Source: Burkholderiaceae bacterium
GTDB lineage: Bacteria > Pseudomonadota > Gammaproteobacteria > Burkholderiales > Burkholderiaceae
Length of the DNA: 5,026 nucleotides
Assembly: GCA_022701965.1 (NCBI GenBank)
Contig: JAKONL010000500.1
Span: forward strand, 1 to 5,026
Reading direction: 5' to 3'
Shown: positions 1 to 5,026 of the stretch, one piece after another
How the letters are laid out: each line of letters starts with the position of its first letter
Numbering within the stretch: position 1 is the stretch's first letter
Program-made: the position numbers and the translations under genes
Notes under the pieces: model-generated
The model's input: only the letters and a program-made list of their open reading frames with translations
The model's database searches: none
What the model was told of the DNA's origin: nothing

Positions 1-242
1 ACATGCCGCGCTCGCTGCATCACAGCCTGCACGAGGTGGTGAGCAATCTCGCCAAGGTCCACAACGACCAGAGCGCCGAGACCCAGCGCCGCGCCGGCAA
101 GCTGCTGGCCGACCTGCAGTACGCGCGCGTCGACGAGGTCCTCGCGACCGGGCTGCATGCGTACCTGACGCAGTTCCTCGACCGGGTGAACGAGCTCGGC
201 GGGCGGATCAGCCAGGACTTCCTGGTGCCGACCGCGAACTGA
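1..242 (+). CDS. Alpha-E domain (DUF403) protein, C-terminal fragment cut by the left edge
   Basis: This is the last roughly 80 residues of a protein of the alpha-E family (DUF403), an all-helical family of about 310 residues. In many proteobacteria it is encoded beside a circularly permuted ATP-grasp protein and a transglutaminase-like protein; its biochemical role is not settled. The visible part begins MPRSLHHSLHEV, continues through NDQSAETQRRAGKL and the conserved stretch DEVLATGLHAYLTQFLDR, and ends GGRISQDFLVPTAN, which matches the family's usual C-terminus. The ATG at base 3 is not the real start: the frame is open to the window edge, and family members carry this (D)MPRSL motif internally. 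The first two bases, AC, fit the end of a GAC (Asp) codon. The stop is TGA at 240-242. The rest of its operon lies to the left, outside the window. The assignment rests on recalled family sequence and is strong for so short a piece. Confidence 0.88.
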   Translation, partial: MPRSLHHSLHEVVSNLAKVHNDQSAETQRRAGKLLADLQYARVDEVLATGLHAYLTQFLDRVNELGGRISQDFLVPTAN

Positions 243-252
243 ACCCGGCTGA

Positions 253-272
253 GACTCGGACGATTCCGAGTC
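253..272 (+). terminator. Perfect 8-bp hairpin just after the alpha-E gene
   Basis: GACTCGGA (253-260) and TCCGAGTC (265-272) are exact inverted complements around a four-base CGAT loop, beginning 10 bases after the alpha-E stop codon. The position fits a transcription terminator for the upstream operon. The downstream stretch GACTTGTT is only mildly T-rich, so it is not a textbook intrinsic terminator. It could instead protect the mRNA 3' end. Confidence 0.5.
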
Positions 273-324
273 GACTTGTTCGCGGCGTCGGTAGGCTTGA
301 AAGTCCGAACTTCAACCTGCCTTC

Positions 325-330
325 AAGGAG
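325..330 (+). promoter_or_regulatory. Ribosome binding site of the 137-residue unknown protein
   Basis: AAGGAG lies six bases upstream of the ATG at 337. It is a near-perfect Shine-Dalgarno sequence at good spacing. It fixes the start of the downstream gene and is the main reason to treat that ORF as real rather than a chance frame. Confidence 0.7.
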
Positions 331-336
331 CCGTCG

Positions 337-750
337 ATGACGACAATCCACCGCGCCACCCCATCCTTCGTTGCGAGCCCGCGGGAGACCGGGTCTCCGG
401 CCGCGCCGGGCAGCGGGAGGCAACCACCCTCTTTCAGCCGTGCGAATGTTTCCGTTCCTCCGAGCCGATCGCTCGCCACCGCGACTGCCGTAGCGCCCGC
501 ACGTGATCGCGCCATGCAGGAGCTGGCGGGGCTTGTCAGGGACATCGAGGCCCGACTGGGTCCGGATTCGCTCAATTTTCCGGTCGGAGCAGGCAATGGC
601 GTGGTGAGTCGCTGCGGGCCCGGGGTGATCCTCTGCAGCGGCCCCGACATCTACTTCGAAATCGTCGACGGCAAGATCGTCGGCCACGACGGGCTGAGCG
701 ATGCGCGAATCTCCGGTTTTCTCGGCGCTGCCAAGATGGCGTTGGGCTAG
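337..750 (+). CDS. Hypothetical protein of 137 residues, unknown function
   Basis: I do not recognise this protein. It starts at an ATG with AAGGAG six bases upstream and ends at TAG (748-750). Residues 1 to about 58 are rich in Pro, Ser, Ala and Arg with no hydrophobic core, so this part looks disordered; there is no convincing signal peptide or membrane segment. From about residue 60 the sequence looks like a small folded domain: a helix-like stretch (AMQELAGLVRDIEARLG), then strand-like segments including GPGVILCSGPDIYFEIVDGK, then a final helix (SDARISGFLGAAKMALG). There are two cysteines, C93 and C100. An internal ATG at 514 would give only the folded part but has no ribosome binding site. 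Third-position GC is lower than in the glp genes, which may mean recent acquisition or weak constraint. It stands alone, 94 bases after the alpha-E stop. The frame and ribosome binding site support a real gene; the function is open. Confidence 0.6.
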   Translation: MTTIHRATPSFVASPRETGSPAAPGSGRQPPSFSRANVSVPPSRSLATATAVAPARDRAMQELAGLVRDIEARLGPDSLNFPVGAGNGVVSRCGPGVILCSGPDIYFEIVDGKIVGHDGLSDARISGFLGAAKMALG

Positions 751-752
751 GC

Positions 753-956
753 GCTGGTTTTCAGAATTGGTTTTCGGGAGACTCCTCCCATGCCGAGATG
801 ATCCGGACGAGCGATGGCAAGCTGCTGCTGGACAGCCAGGTTCAGAACCTGGTCCAGGCGATGGCCGGTTTCGCGCCGCCGGCCGCCGGTCAGACCACGC
901 TGCCTGCCAACGACCAGGCTGGCCTCGACAGCGTCATCGCGGCGAACTGGCACTGA
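753..956 (+). pseudogene. Remnant C-terminal tail of an RTX / haemolysin-type calcium-binding protein
   Basis: This frame reads FQNWFSGDSSHAEMIRTSDG, then KLLLDSQVQNLVQAMAGF, then APPAAGQTTLP, and ends LDSVIAANWH before TGA (954-956). That order (a W-x-x-G segment, a SDGK-L-DSQVQ-LV-AMA segment, a FAPPAAGQTTLP linker, a terminal VIAANWH) is the typical extreme C-terminus of large beta-proteobacterial RTX (haemolysin-type calcium-binding) proteins, which are exported by type I secretion through C-terminal signals. The nonapeptide calcium repeats and everything before them are missing. Upstream of about base 753 the frame stays open but no longer looks RTX-like and coincides with the 3' end of the 137-residue gene. 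The only in-frame ATG, at 798, would give a 52-residue peptide and has no clear ribosome binding site. I read it as the stump of a deleted or rearranged gene. The tail shows no internal stop or frameshift, so the event may be recent, or the piece may be expressed as a short ORF. The family match is from memory. Confidence 0.65.
776..789 (+). repeat. Small inverted repeat near the RTX remnant junction
   Basis: GGGAG (776-780) and CTCCC (785-789) are exact inverted complements around the loop ACTC. The repeat lies inside the readable RTX tail frame, 26 bases after the stop of the 137-residue gene. It has no T-run after it, so it is at best a weak terminator. It may simply be coding sequence of the lost gene. 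Confidence 0.3.
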
Positions 957-1011
957 GCTGCATGCCGCAAGCGGCGGAGCTGCGCAGGCGACGGTGTCGG
1001 GTCGGCGCTGA
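957..1011. other. Convergent gap between the RTX remnant and glpK
   Basis: These 55 bases separate the plus-strand RTX tail from the minus-strand glpK stop, so they should contain the end of the glpR-glpK transcript. The only structure I see is the short GC-rich inverted repeat GCCG-CAAG-CGGC (964-975), a four-base-pair stem without a T-run on either strand. No convincing intrinsic terminator is present. Confidence 0.4.
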
Positions 1012-2511
1012 TCAGGCCGCCGTCGCCTGCCGCACGGCCCGCTCCCAGCGCGCCATCGCTTCCTCGGCCTGCGCGCGGCCCATCGTCGGGATGAAGCGCC
1101 GCTCCACGCGCCAGAGCGACGACAGCTGTTCCAGATCCTTGAAGTAGCCGGTCGACAAGCCCGCGAGGCACGCGGCGCCCAGCGCCGTCGTCTCGGTGAC
1201 CTTCGGCCGCAGCACCGGAATGCCGAGCAGGTCGGCCTGGAACTGCATCAGCAGGTCGTTCACGCAAGCCCCGCCGTCCACGCGCAGCTCGGCCACCGGT
1301 GCGCCGCCGGCGGCCACCGCGTCGCGGCTCATGGCCTGCAGCAGCGCCGCGCTCTGGTAAGCGATGCTCTCCAGCGCGGCACGTGCGATGTGCGCGACGG
1401 TCGTGCCGCGCGTGAGGCCGGTGATCGTGCCGCGGGCCTCGGCGTTCCAGTAGGGCGCGCCCAGGCCGGTGAAGGCGGGCACCATCATCACGCCGCCGGC
1501 GTCGGGCACGCTCTCGGCCAGGCCCTGCACCTCGGCGCTGCCCTTGATGGCCTGCAGGCCGTCGCGCAGCCACTGCACGACCGCGCCGCCGACGAAAACG
1601 CTGCCTTCCATCGCGTACTGCGGTGTGGCCGGGCGCGTCTGCGCGGCGCTGGTGACCAGCAGGCCGTTGTGCGAGGGCTGGAACTCGCCGCCCGTGTGCA
1701 TCAGCAGGAAGCAGCCGGTGCCGTAGGTGTTCTTGGCCATGCCGGGGCCGAAGCAGGCCTGGCCGAAGAGGGCGCTCTGCTGGTCGCCGGCCACGCCGCC
1801 GATCGGCAGCGGGCGACCGAACAGTCCGGCATCGGTATCGGCGAAATGCGCGCTGGACGGCTTCACGTCGGGCATCAGCGAGGCGGGTATGTCGAGGGCG
1901 CGCAGAAGCTCGGCGTCCCAGGCGTTGTCGTGCACGTTGAAGAGCATCGTGCGCGAGGCGTTGGTGACGTCGGTGACGTGCACCTTGCCGCCGGTGAGCT
2001 GCCAGATGAGCCAGCTGTCGACGGTGCCGAACGCCAGCTCGCCGCGCGCGGCCTGCGCGCGCGCTCCGGGCACGTTGTCCAGGAGCCAGCGCAGCTTGGT
2101 GCCGGAGAAATACGCGTCGACCACCAGGCCGGTCCGGTCGCGGATGGTGTCGGCCAGGCCGTCCTCGCGCAGCCGCGCGCACAGCGGCTCGGCGCGCCGG
2201 TCCTGCCAGACGATGGCGTGATGCACCGGCTGGCCGGTCCTGCGGTTCCACAGCAGCGTGGTCTCGCGCTGGTTGGTGATGCCGATCGCGTGGATGTCGG
2301 CTGCCGTCAGCCCGGCTTTTTCGAGCACCTCGCGCGCGGTCGCGAGCTGCGCGCGCCAGATCTCCATCGGGTCGTGCTCGACCCAGCCGGGCTGCGGATA
2401 GATCTGCGGCAGCTCGCGCTGCGCGACCGCGACGATGCGGCCTTCGCGATCGAACACGATGCTGCGCGAGCTGGAGGTGCCCTGGTCGAGGGCGAGGAGG
2501 TAGGTGGTCAT
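1012..2511 (-). CDS. glpK: Glycerol kinase
   Basis: This cytoplasmic FGGY-family kinase uses ATP to convert glycerol to sn-glycerol-3-phosphate, the entry step of glycerol catabolism. The protein has 499 residues, about the E. coli length, and is collinear with E. coli GlpK throughout. The N-terminal phosphate-binding motif LDQGTSSSR is at 8-16. Glycerol-binding residues are present: R82-E83 in ITNQRETT, W102, Y134 in AYFSGTK, and D243-Q244 in [10 protein letters not shown], where the Asp is the expected catalytic base. KNTYGTGCF (260-268) contacts phosphate, [11 protein letters not shown] (345-355) and [18 protein letters not shown] (365-382) are FGGY signatures, and [20 protein letters not shown] (411-430) is the adenosine region. 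The start is ATG at 2511; the leader has no strong Shine-Dalgarno sequence, only GGAA about 14 bases upstream. The gene lies 30 bases downstream of glpR on the same strand, so the two are probably co-transcribed. The loop that binds fructose-1,6-bisphosphate in E. coli is shortened here and lacks the key arginine (see findings). The assignment is secure. Confidence 0.97.
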   Translation of the reverse strand: MTTYLLALDQGTSSSRSIVFDREGRIVAVAQRELPQIYPQPGWVEHDPMEIWRAQLATAREVLEKAGLTAADIHAIGITNQRETTLLWNRRTGQPVHHAIVWQDRRAEPLCARLREDGLADTIRDRTGLVVDAYFSGTKLRWLLDNVPGARAQAARGELAFGTVDSWLIWQLTGGKVHVTDVTNASRTMLFNVHDNAWDAELLRALDIPASLMPDVKPSSAHFADTDAGLFGRPLPIGGVAGDQQSALFGQACFGPGMAKNTYGTGCFLLMHTGGEFQPSHNGLLVTSAAQTRPATPQYAMEGSVFVGGAVVQWLRDGLQAIKGSAEVQGLAESVPDAGGVMMVPAFTGLGAPYWNAEARGTITGLTRGTTVAHIARAALESIAYQSAALLQAMSRDAVAAGGAPVAELRVDGGACVNDLLMQFQADLLGIPVLRPKVTETTALGAACLAGLSTGYFKDLEQLSSLWRVERRFIPTMGRAQAEEAMARWERAVRQATAA

Positions 2512-2541
2512 GGCTGGGACGAATTCCGGCGTCGAGGTGGG

Positions 2542-3312
2542 TCAGGTATCGCGCGCGATCTCGAGCTGCACCTTCGCGCCCTCGAGCAGCGTCGGGAACG
2601 GTGCCGGAGGCTCGGCATCGGTGAACAGGCGGTCGATCTGCGACAGCGTGCCGAGCTGGATCATCGCGTGCCGCTCGAACTTGCTCGCGTCGGCGGCGAG
2701 CCAGACCTCGCGCGCCTGCGAAATGATGGTCTGCGCGACCTTCACCTCGCGCAGGTCGAAGTCGCGTAGCGACCCGTCGGACTCGATGCTCGACACGCCG
2801 ATGAGCGCGATGTCGACCTTGAACTGGCGGATGAAGTCGATCGTCGCCTCGCCCACCACGGCGCGGTCGCGCGGGCGCACCGAGCCGCCCGCCACGATCA
2901 CCTCGCAGGCGGCGTTGCCGCTCAGGATGGTCGCGACGTTGAGGTTGTTGGTGATCACGCGCAGCCCGGTGTGGCGCATCAGTTCGCGGGCGATGGCCTC
3001 GGTCGTCGTGCCGATGTTGAGGATCAGCGAGCAGTCGTTGGGCACGCGCCCGGCCACGGCGCGCGCGATGCGCGCCTTGCCGTCGGCATTGAGCGAGGCG
3101 CGCTGCTGGTAGGCGATGTTCTCGGTCGTGGAACGCGGCATGCGCACGCCGCCGTGGAAGCGCATGAGCAGGCCCTCGTCGGCGAGGCGCTGGACATCGC
3201 GACGCACCGTCTGCAGCGTGACGCCGAGCATGTCGGCGAGTTGTTCGACCGTCGCCGAACCGCGCGTGCGGACGGTCTCGAGCAGGTTGATCTGGCGGGG
3301 GTTGGAGTTCAC
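2542..3312 (-). CDS. glpR: GlpR, DeoR-family repressor of glycerol-3-phosphate metabolism
   Basis: This is a 256-residue DNA-binding repressor close in length and alignment to E. coli GlpR (252). The DeoR-type winged helix-turn-helix covers about residues 5-56: ATVEQLADMLGVTLQTVRRD at 20-39, with the wing LLMRFHGGV at 48-56. The C-terminal sugar-phosphate domain begins near 78. It carries the phosphate-binding segment NIGTTTEA (99-106), then VITNNLNVA, RDRAVVGEATIDFI, IGVSSIESDGSLRDFDLREV and ADASKFERHAMI, each with a direct counterpart in E. coli GlpR. This, and its position between glpK and glpD, favours GlpR over other DeoR regulators. The effector is expected to be glycerol-3-phosphate. 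The start is GTG at 3312, giving the N-terminus MNSNPRQINLLE; a weak AAGATGA sits just upstream. An ATG at 3320 is out of frame. The stop is TGA at 2544-2542. It is divergent from glpD, an arrangement that allows control of both promoters and autoregulation. Confidence 0.93.
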   Translation of the reverse strand: MNSNPRQINLLETVRTRGSATVEQLADMLGVTLQTVRRDVQRLADEGLLMRFHGGVRMPRSTTENIAYQQRASLNADGKARIARAVAGRVPNDCSLILNIGTTTEAIARELMRHTGLRVITNNLNVATILSGNAACEVIVAGGSVRPRDRAVVGEATIDFIRQFKVDIALIGVSSIESDGSLRDFDLREVKVAQTIISQAREVWLAADASKFERHAMIQLGTLSQIDRLFTDAEPPAPFPTLLEGAKVQLEIARDT

Positions 3313-3355
3313 GGGGTCATCTTGGCGTACCGGGACGCGGGCCGGGGTACTTTAG

Positions 3356-3371
3356 AACGAAAGAAAACGAA
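3356..3371 (+). promoter_or_regulatory. Candidate GlpR operator: tandem AACGAA repeat
   Basis: AACGAA occurs at 3356-3361 and again at 3366-3371, exactly one helical turn (10 bases) apart on the same strand. Further ACGAA cores lie at 3393-3397 and 3430-3434; the last is inside the first codons of glpD as ACGAAAACGA. DeoR-family repressors often bind repeated short sites, and the E. coli GlpR operator also has a CGAA-containing half-site. Position between glpR and glpD makes GlpR the obvious candidate binder. This is inference from repeats and context; no binding data are implied. Confidence 0.45.
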
Positions 3372-3389
3372 TCGACGTAAGGGTAAACA

Positions 3390-3410
3390 ATGACGAAAAT
3401 CGCGCATTAA
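3390..3410 (+). CDS. Putative six-codon leader peptide (MTKIAH) before glpD
   Basis: ATG at 3390 opens a six-codon frame, MTKIAH, ending at TAA (3408-3410). It has its own plausible Shine-Dalgarno, AAGGG at 3379-3383, six bases before the ATG. Its stop codon overlaps the glpD ribosome binding site (AAGGAA, 3409-3414), a layout that would let ribosomes finishing the leader affect glpD initiation. The peptide has no run of regulatory codons and no visible attenuator hairpin. It may be chance in an A-rich stretch, so confidence is low. Confidence 0.3.
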   Translation: MTKIAH

Positions 3411-3414
3411 GGAA
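3409..3414 (+). promoter_or_regulatory. Ribosome binding site of glpD
   Basis: AAGGAA lies five bases before the ATG at 3420. This decides the glpD start: the next in-frame ATG, at 3474, would still leave the FAD-binding motif intact but has only pyrimidine-rich sequence before it and no Shine-Dalgarno match. Confidence 0.7.
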
Positions 3415-3419
3415 TAAGA

Positions 3420-5026
3420 ATGAAGCAATACGAAAACGACCAGAAGAGTGTCTTGACTGCCGCAACCCCCGTCATGTCCCCCGGTCCGGTCGACCAGACC
3501 GACTGCGACGTCCTCGTCATCGGCGGCGGCATCAACGGCTGCGGCATCGCCCGCGATCTCGCGGGGCGCGGCTGGCGCGTGATGCTCTGCGAGAAGGACG
3601 ATCTCGCCTCGCACACGTCGTCGTCGTCGACCAAGCTGATCCACGGCGGCCTGCGCTACCTCGAGTACTACGAGTTCGCGCTGGTGCGCAAGGCGCTGCA
3701 GGAGCGCGAGGTGCTGCTCAAGAGCGCACCGCACATCATGTGGCCGCTGCGCTTCGTGATGCCGCACGACCCGACCACGCGGCCGGCCTGGATGATCCGC
3801 ATCGGCCTGTTTCTCTACGACCACCTGGCCAAGCGTGAAGTGCTGCCTGGCTCGCGCGGCATCGACCTGCGCACGCACGTGGCCGGCAAGCCGCTCAAGC
3901 CGCTCTACCGGCGCGGCTTCGTCTATTCCGACGGCTGGGTCGACGATGCGCGGCTGGTGCTGCTCAACGCCATCGACGCGCGATCGCGCGGCGCCGAGAT
4001 CCTGACCCGCACGCGCTGTATCAGCGCGCAGCGCGATGCCGACGGCTGGACCGCCGTGCTCGACGGCGCGGGTGGGCAGCGTGCCGTGCGTGCCCGCGCG
4101 GTGGTGAACGCGGCGGGTCCCTGGGCCGAGTCCTTCCTGCGCGGCGTGGCGCACTCGGTGCAGGGCGAGCAGATGGCCACCAAGAGCCTGCGCCTGGTCA
4201 AGGGCAGCCACCTGGTGGTCAAGCGGCTGTTCGAGCACGACCACGCCTACATCTTCCAGAGCCCCGACAAGCGGATCATCTTCGCGATCCCCTACGAGGA
4301 CGACTTCACGCTGATCGGCACCACCGACATCGAGCTCCAGGGCGACGACCCCGGCGCCGCGAAGATCGGCGAGGACGAGATCGTCTACCTGTGCGACCAG
4401 GTCAGCCGGTATTTCGAGAAGCCGGTGACGCCGGCCGACGTGGTCTGGACCTATTCGGGCGTGCGCCCGCTGCTCGACGACGCCTCGGGCGATCCGTCGG
4501 CCGTCACGCGCGACTACCTGCTCGAATCCAACACCGACGGCGCGCCGCTGCTGTCGGTGTGGGGCGGCAAGATCACCACCTTCCGCAAGCTCGCCGAGGA
4601 CGCGGCCGACGAGGTCGGCAAGATGCTCGGGCAGGACCGTGCGCGGCGCCCGGCCTGGACCGATGGCGCCTTCATGGCCGGCGGCGATCTCTCCGGGTGG
4701 ATCGGCCCGCCGGTGAAGGGAGCGCGGCCCGCCGAGGAATTCGAGCGCTTCGTCGCCGCCGTCCAGGCGCGCTTCGCATGGCTCGAACCCGCCCTGGCAC
4801 GGCGCCTCGCGCGGGCCTACGGCGCCCGCATCGCGGAACTGGTCGGCGACGCGACGTCGATGGCCGACATGGGCGCCGAAGTCGCGCCCGGCATGCACGA
4901 ACGCGAACTGCGCTTCATGCAGCGCAACGAATGGGTACAGACCGGCGACGACGCGCTCTGGCGCCGTTCCAAGCTGGGCCTGCACTACACGCCCGCGCAG
5001 CGCACGGCCGTCGATGCCTGGCTGCG
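3420..5026 (+). CDS. glpD: Aerobic glycerol-3-phosphate dehydrogenase (FAD, quinone-linked), 3' end cut by window
   Basis: GlpD oxidises sn-glycerol-3-phosphate to dihydroxyacetone phosphate at the inner face of the cytoplasmic membrane and passes electrons to ubiquinone. The frame gives 535 residues and is open to the right edge. By alignment with E. coli GlpD (501 residues), whose C-terminus runs about 14 residues past the point reached here, it lacks only a short tail and its stop. The Rossmann FAD motif is VIGGGINGCG at 33-42 (G35, G37, G40), with the ribose-binding acid E58 after VMLC. TSSSSTKLIHGGLRYLE (66-82), RPAWMIRIGLFLYDHL, YSDGWVDDARLVL, NAAGPWAESF, RLVKGSHLVV, IGTTDIE, TYSGVRPL (R349, matching the substrate-binding Arg of the E. 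coli enzyme) and WGGKITTFRKLAE (from W381) all follow in E. coli order. The C-terminal DUF-type cap includes LRFMQRNEWVQTGDDALWRR. Against E. coli the N-terminus has about 25 extra polar residues with no signal peptide. It is transcribed away from glpR and is probably repressed by it. Confidence 0.96.
   Translation, partial: MKQYENDQKSVLTAATPVMSPGPVDQTDCDVLVIGGGINGCGIARDLAGRGWRVMLCEKDDLASHTSSSSTKLIHGGLRYLEYYEFALVRKALQEREVLLKSAPHIMWPLRFVMPHDPTTRPAWMIRIGLFLYDHLAKREVLPGSRGIDLRTHVAGKPLKPLYRRGFVYSDGWVDDARLVLLNAIDARSRGAEILTRTRCISAQRDADGWTAVLDGAGGQRAVRARAVVNAAGPWAESFLRGVAHSVQGEQMATKSLRLVKGSHLVVKRLFEHDHAYIFQSPDKRIIFAIPYEDDFTLIGTTDIELQGDDPGAAKIGEDEIVYLCDQVSRYFEKPVTPADVVWTYSGVRPLLDDASGDPSAVTRDYLLESNTDGAPLLSVWGGKITTFRKLAEDAADEVGKMLGQDRARRPAWTDGAFMAGGDLSGWIGPPVKGARPAEEFERFVAAVQARFAWLEPALARRLARAYGARIAELVGDATSMADMGAEVAPGMHERELRFMQRNEWVQTGDDALWRRSKLGLHYTPAQRTAVDAWL

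Larger units (their letters stand above)
3345..3419 (+). promoter_or_regulatory. Divergent glpR-glpD control region, glpD-proximal part
   Basis: The 107 bases between the glpR start (3312) and the glpD start (3420) must hold the promoters for both directions. The part from about 3345 is A-rich and stands out from the GC-rich genes on both sides. A possible glpD promoter is TTGGCG (3322-3327) with TACTTT (3348-3353), but the spacing of 20 is long and the -10 match is poor. The A-rich stretch just downstream carries the ACGAA repeats listed separately. I cannot place a transcription start for either gene with confidence. That the region is regulatory is an inference from its position and composition. 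Confidence 0.6.

Noticed and set aside
208..687. Minus-strand frames of 159 and 112 residues (208-687 and 312-650) opposite the 137-residue gene
   Set aside because: Neither has family similarity or a good ribosome binding site, while the plus-strand frame has AAGGAG at correct spacing. They remain the main alternative if the plus-strand ORF proves false.
964..975. GCCGCAAGCGGC as a terminator for glpK
   Set aside because: The stem is only four base pairs and there is no T-run on the minus-strand side, so it is not supported as an intrinsic terminator.
701..1147. Plus-strand frames 701-1147 and 814-1011 overlapping the RTX tail
   Set aside because: Both overlap the recognisable RTX tail in different frames, and the longer one runs antisense into the end of glpK; Arg-rich shadow composition.
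890..2251. 453-residue open frame on the minus strand within glpK
   Set aside because: Arg/Ala/Gly-rich shadow of glpK in another frame of the same strand; it crosses the glpK stop and the RTX remnant and has no family features.
1390..2769. 459-residue open frame on the plus strand
   Set aside because: Antisense to glpK and part of glpR; the composition is typical of a GC-rich shadow frame, and glpK and glpR explain the coding signal.
3309..4985. 558-residue open frame on the minus strand opposite glpD
   Set aside because: It is antisense to a clear glpD, and its translation is rich in His, Arg, Ala, Val and Gly as expected from reversed GC-rich codons. It shows no recognisable domain.
1..5026. 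CRISPR arrays, insertion sequences, tRNA or rRNA genes, phage or defence genes
   Set aside because: No regularly spaced repeats, transposase motifs, terminal inverted repeats, cloverleaf sequences or ribosomal RNA segments were seen on either strand.

Overview
The window is GC-rich, with strongly GC-biased third codon positions and long spurious open frames opposite the real genes. The encoded proteins look most like those of Burkholderiales, probably Comamonadaceae (Variovorax/Acidovorax-like). That placement is inferred from protein appearance and gene order, not from a database search.

Layout from left to right. (1) Bases 1-242, plus strand, hold the C-terminal end of an alpha-E (DUF403) protein, followed by a small hairpin. 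(2) Bases 337-750, plus strand, encode a 137-residue protein of unknown function with a good ribosome binding site. (3) Bases 753-956, plus strand, hold an orphan C-terminal tail of a large RTX-type calcium-binding (haemolysin-like) protein. It has lost its start and its repeat region and is probably a gene remnant. (4) Bases 1012-2511, minus strand, are glpK (glycerol kinase). (5) Bases 2542-3312, minus strand, are a DeoR-family repressor that matches GlpR, placed directly upstream of glpK. (6) Bases 3420-5026, plus strand, are glpD (aerobic FAD-dependent glycerol-3-phosphate dehydrogenase), divergent from glpR and cut by the right edge an estimated 15 codons before its stop.

Genes 4-6 form a compact glycerol catabolism module. 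GlpK phosphorylates glycerol to sn-glycerol-3-phosphate (G3P). GlpD oxidises G3P to dihydroxyacetone phosphate and passes electrons to the quinone pool. GlpR is expected to repress both arms until G3P accumulates. The 107-base divergent region between glpR and glpD is AT-rich compared with its surroundings. It holds same-strand ACGAA repeats that are candidate GlpR sites, and a six-codon leader ORF whose stop codon overlaps the glpD ribosome binding site. No glycerol facilitator (glpF) gene is visible.

The glycerol module is well-known biology, and I see no previously undescribed system in this window. The points most worth a second look are the RTX tail remnant, the leader ORF and repeats in front of glpD, the unknown 137-residue protein, and an altered fructose-bisphosphate loop in GlpK.
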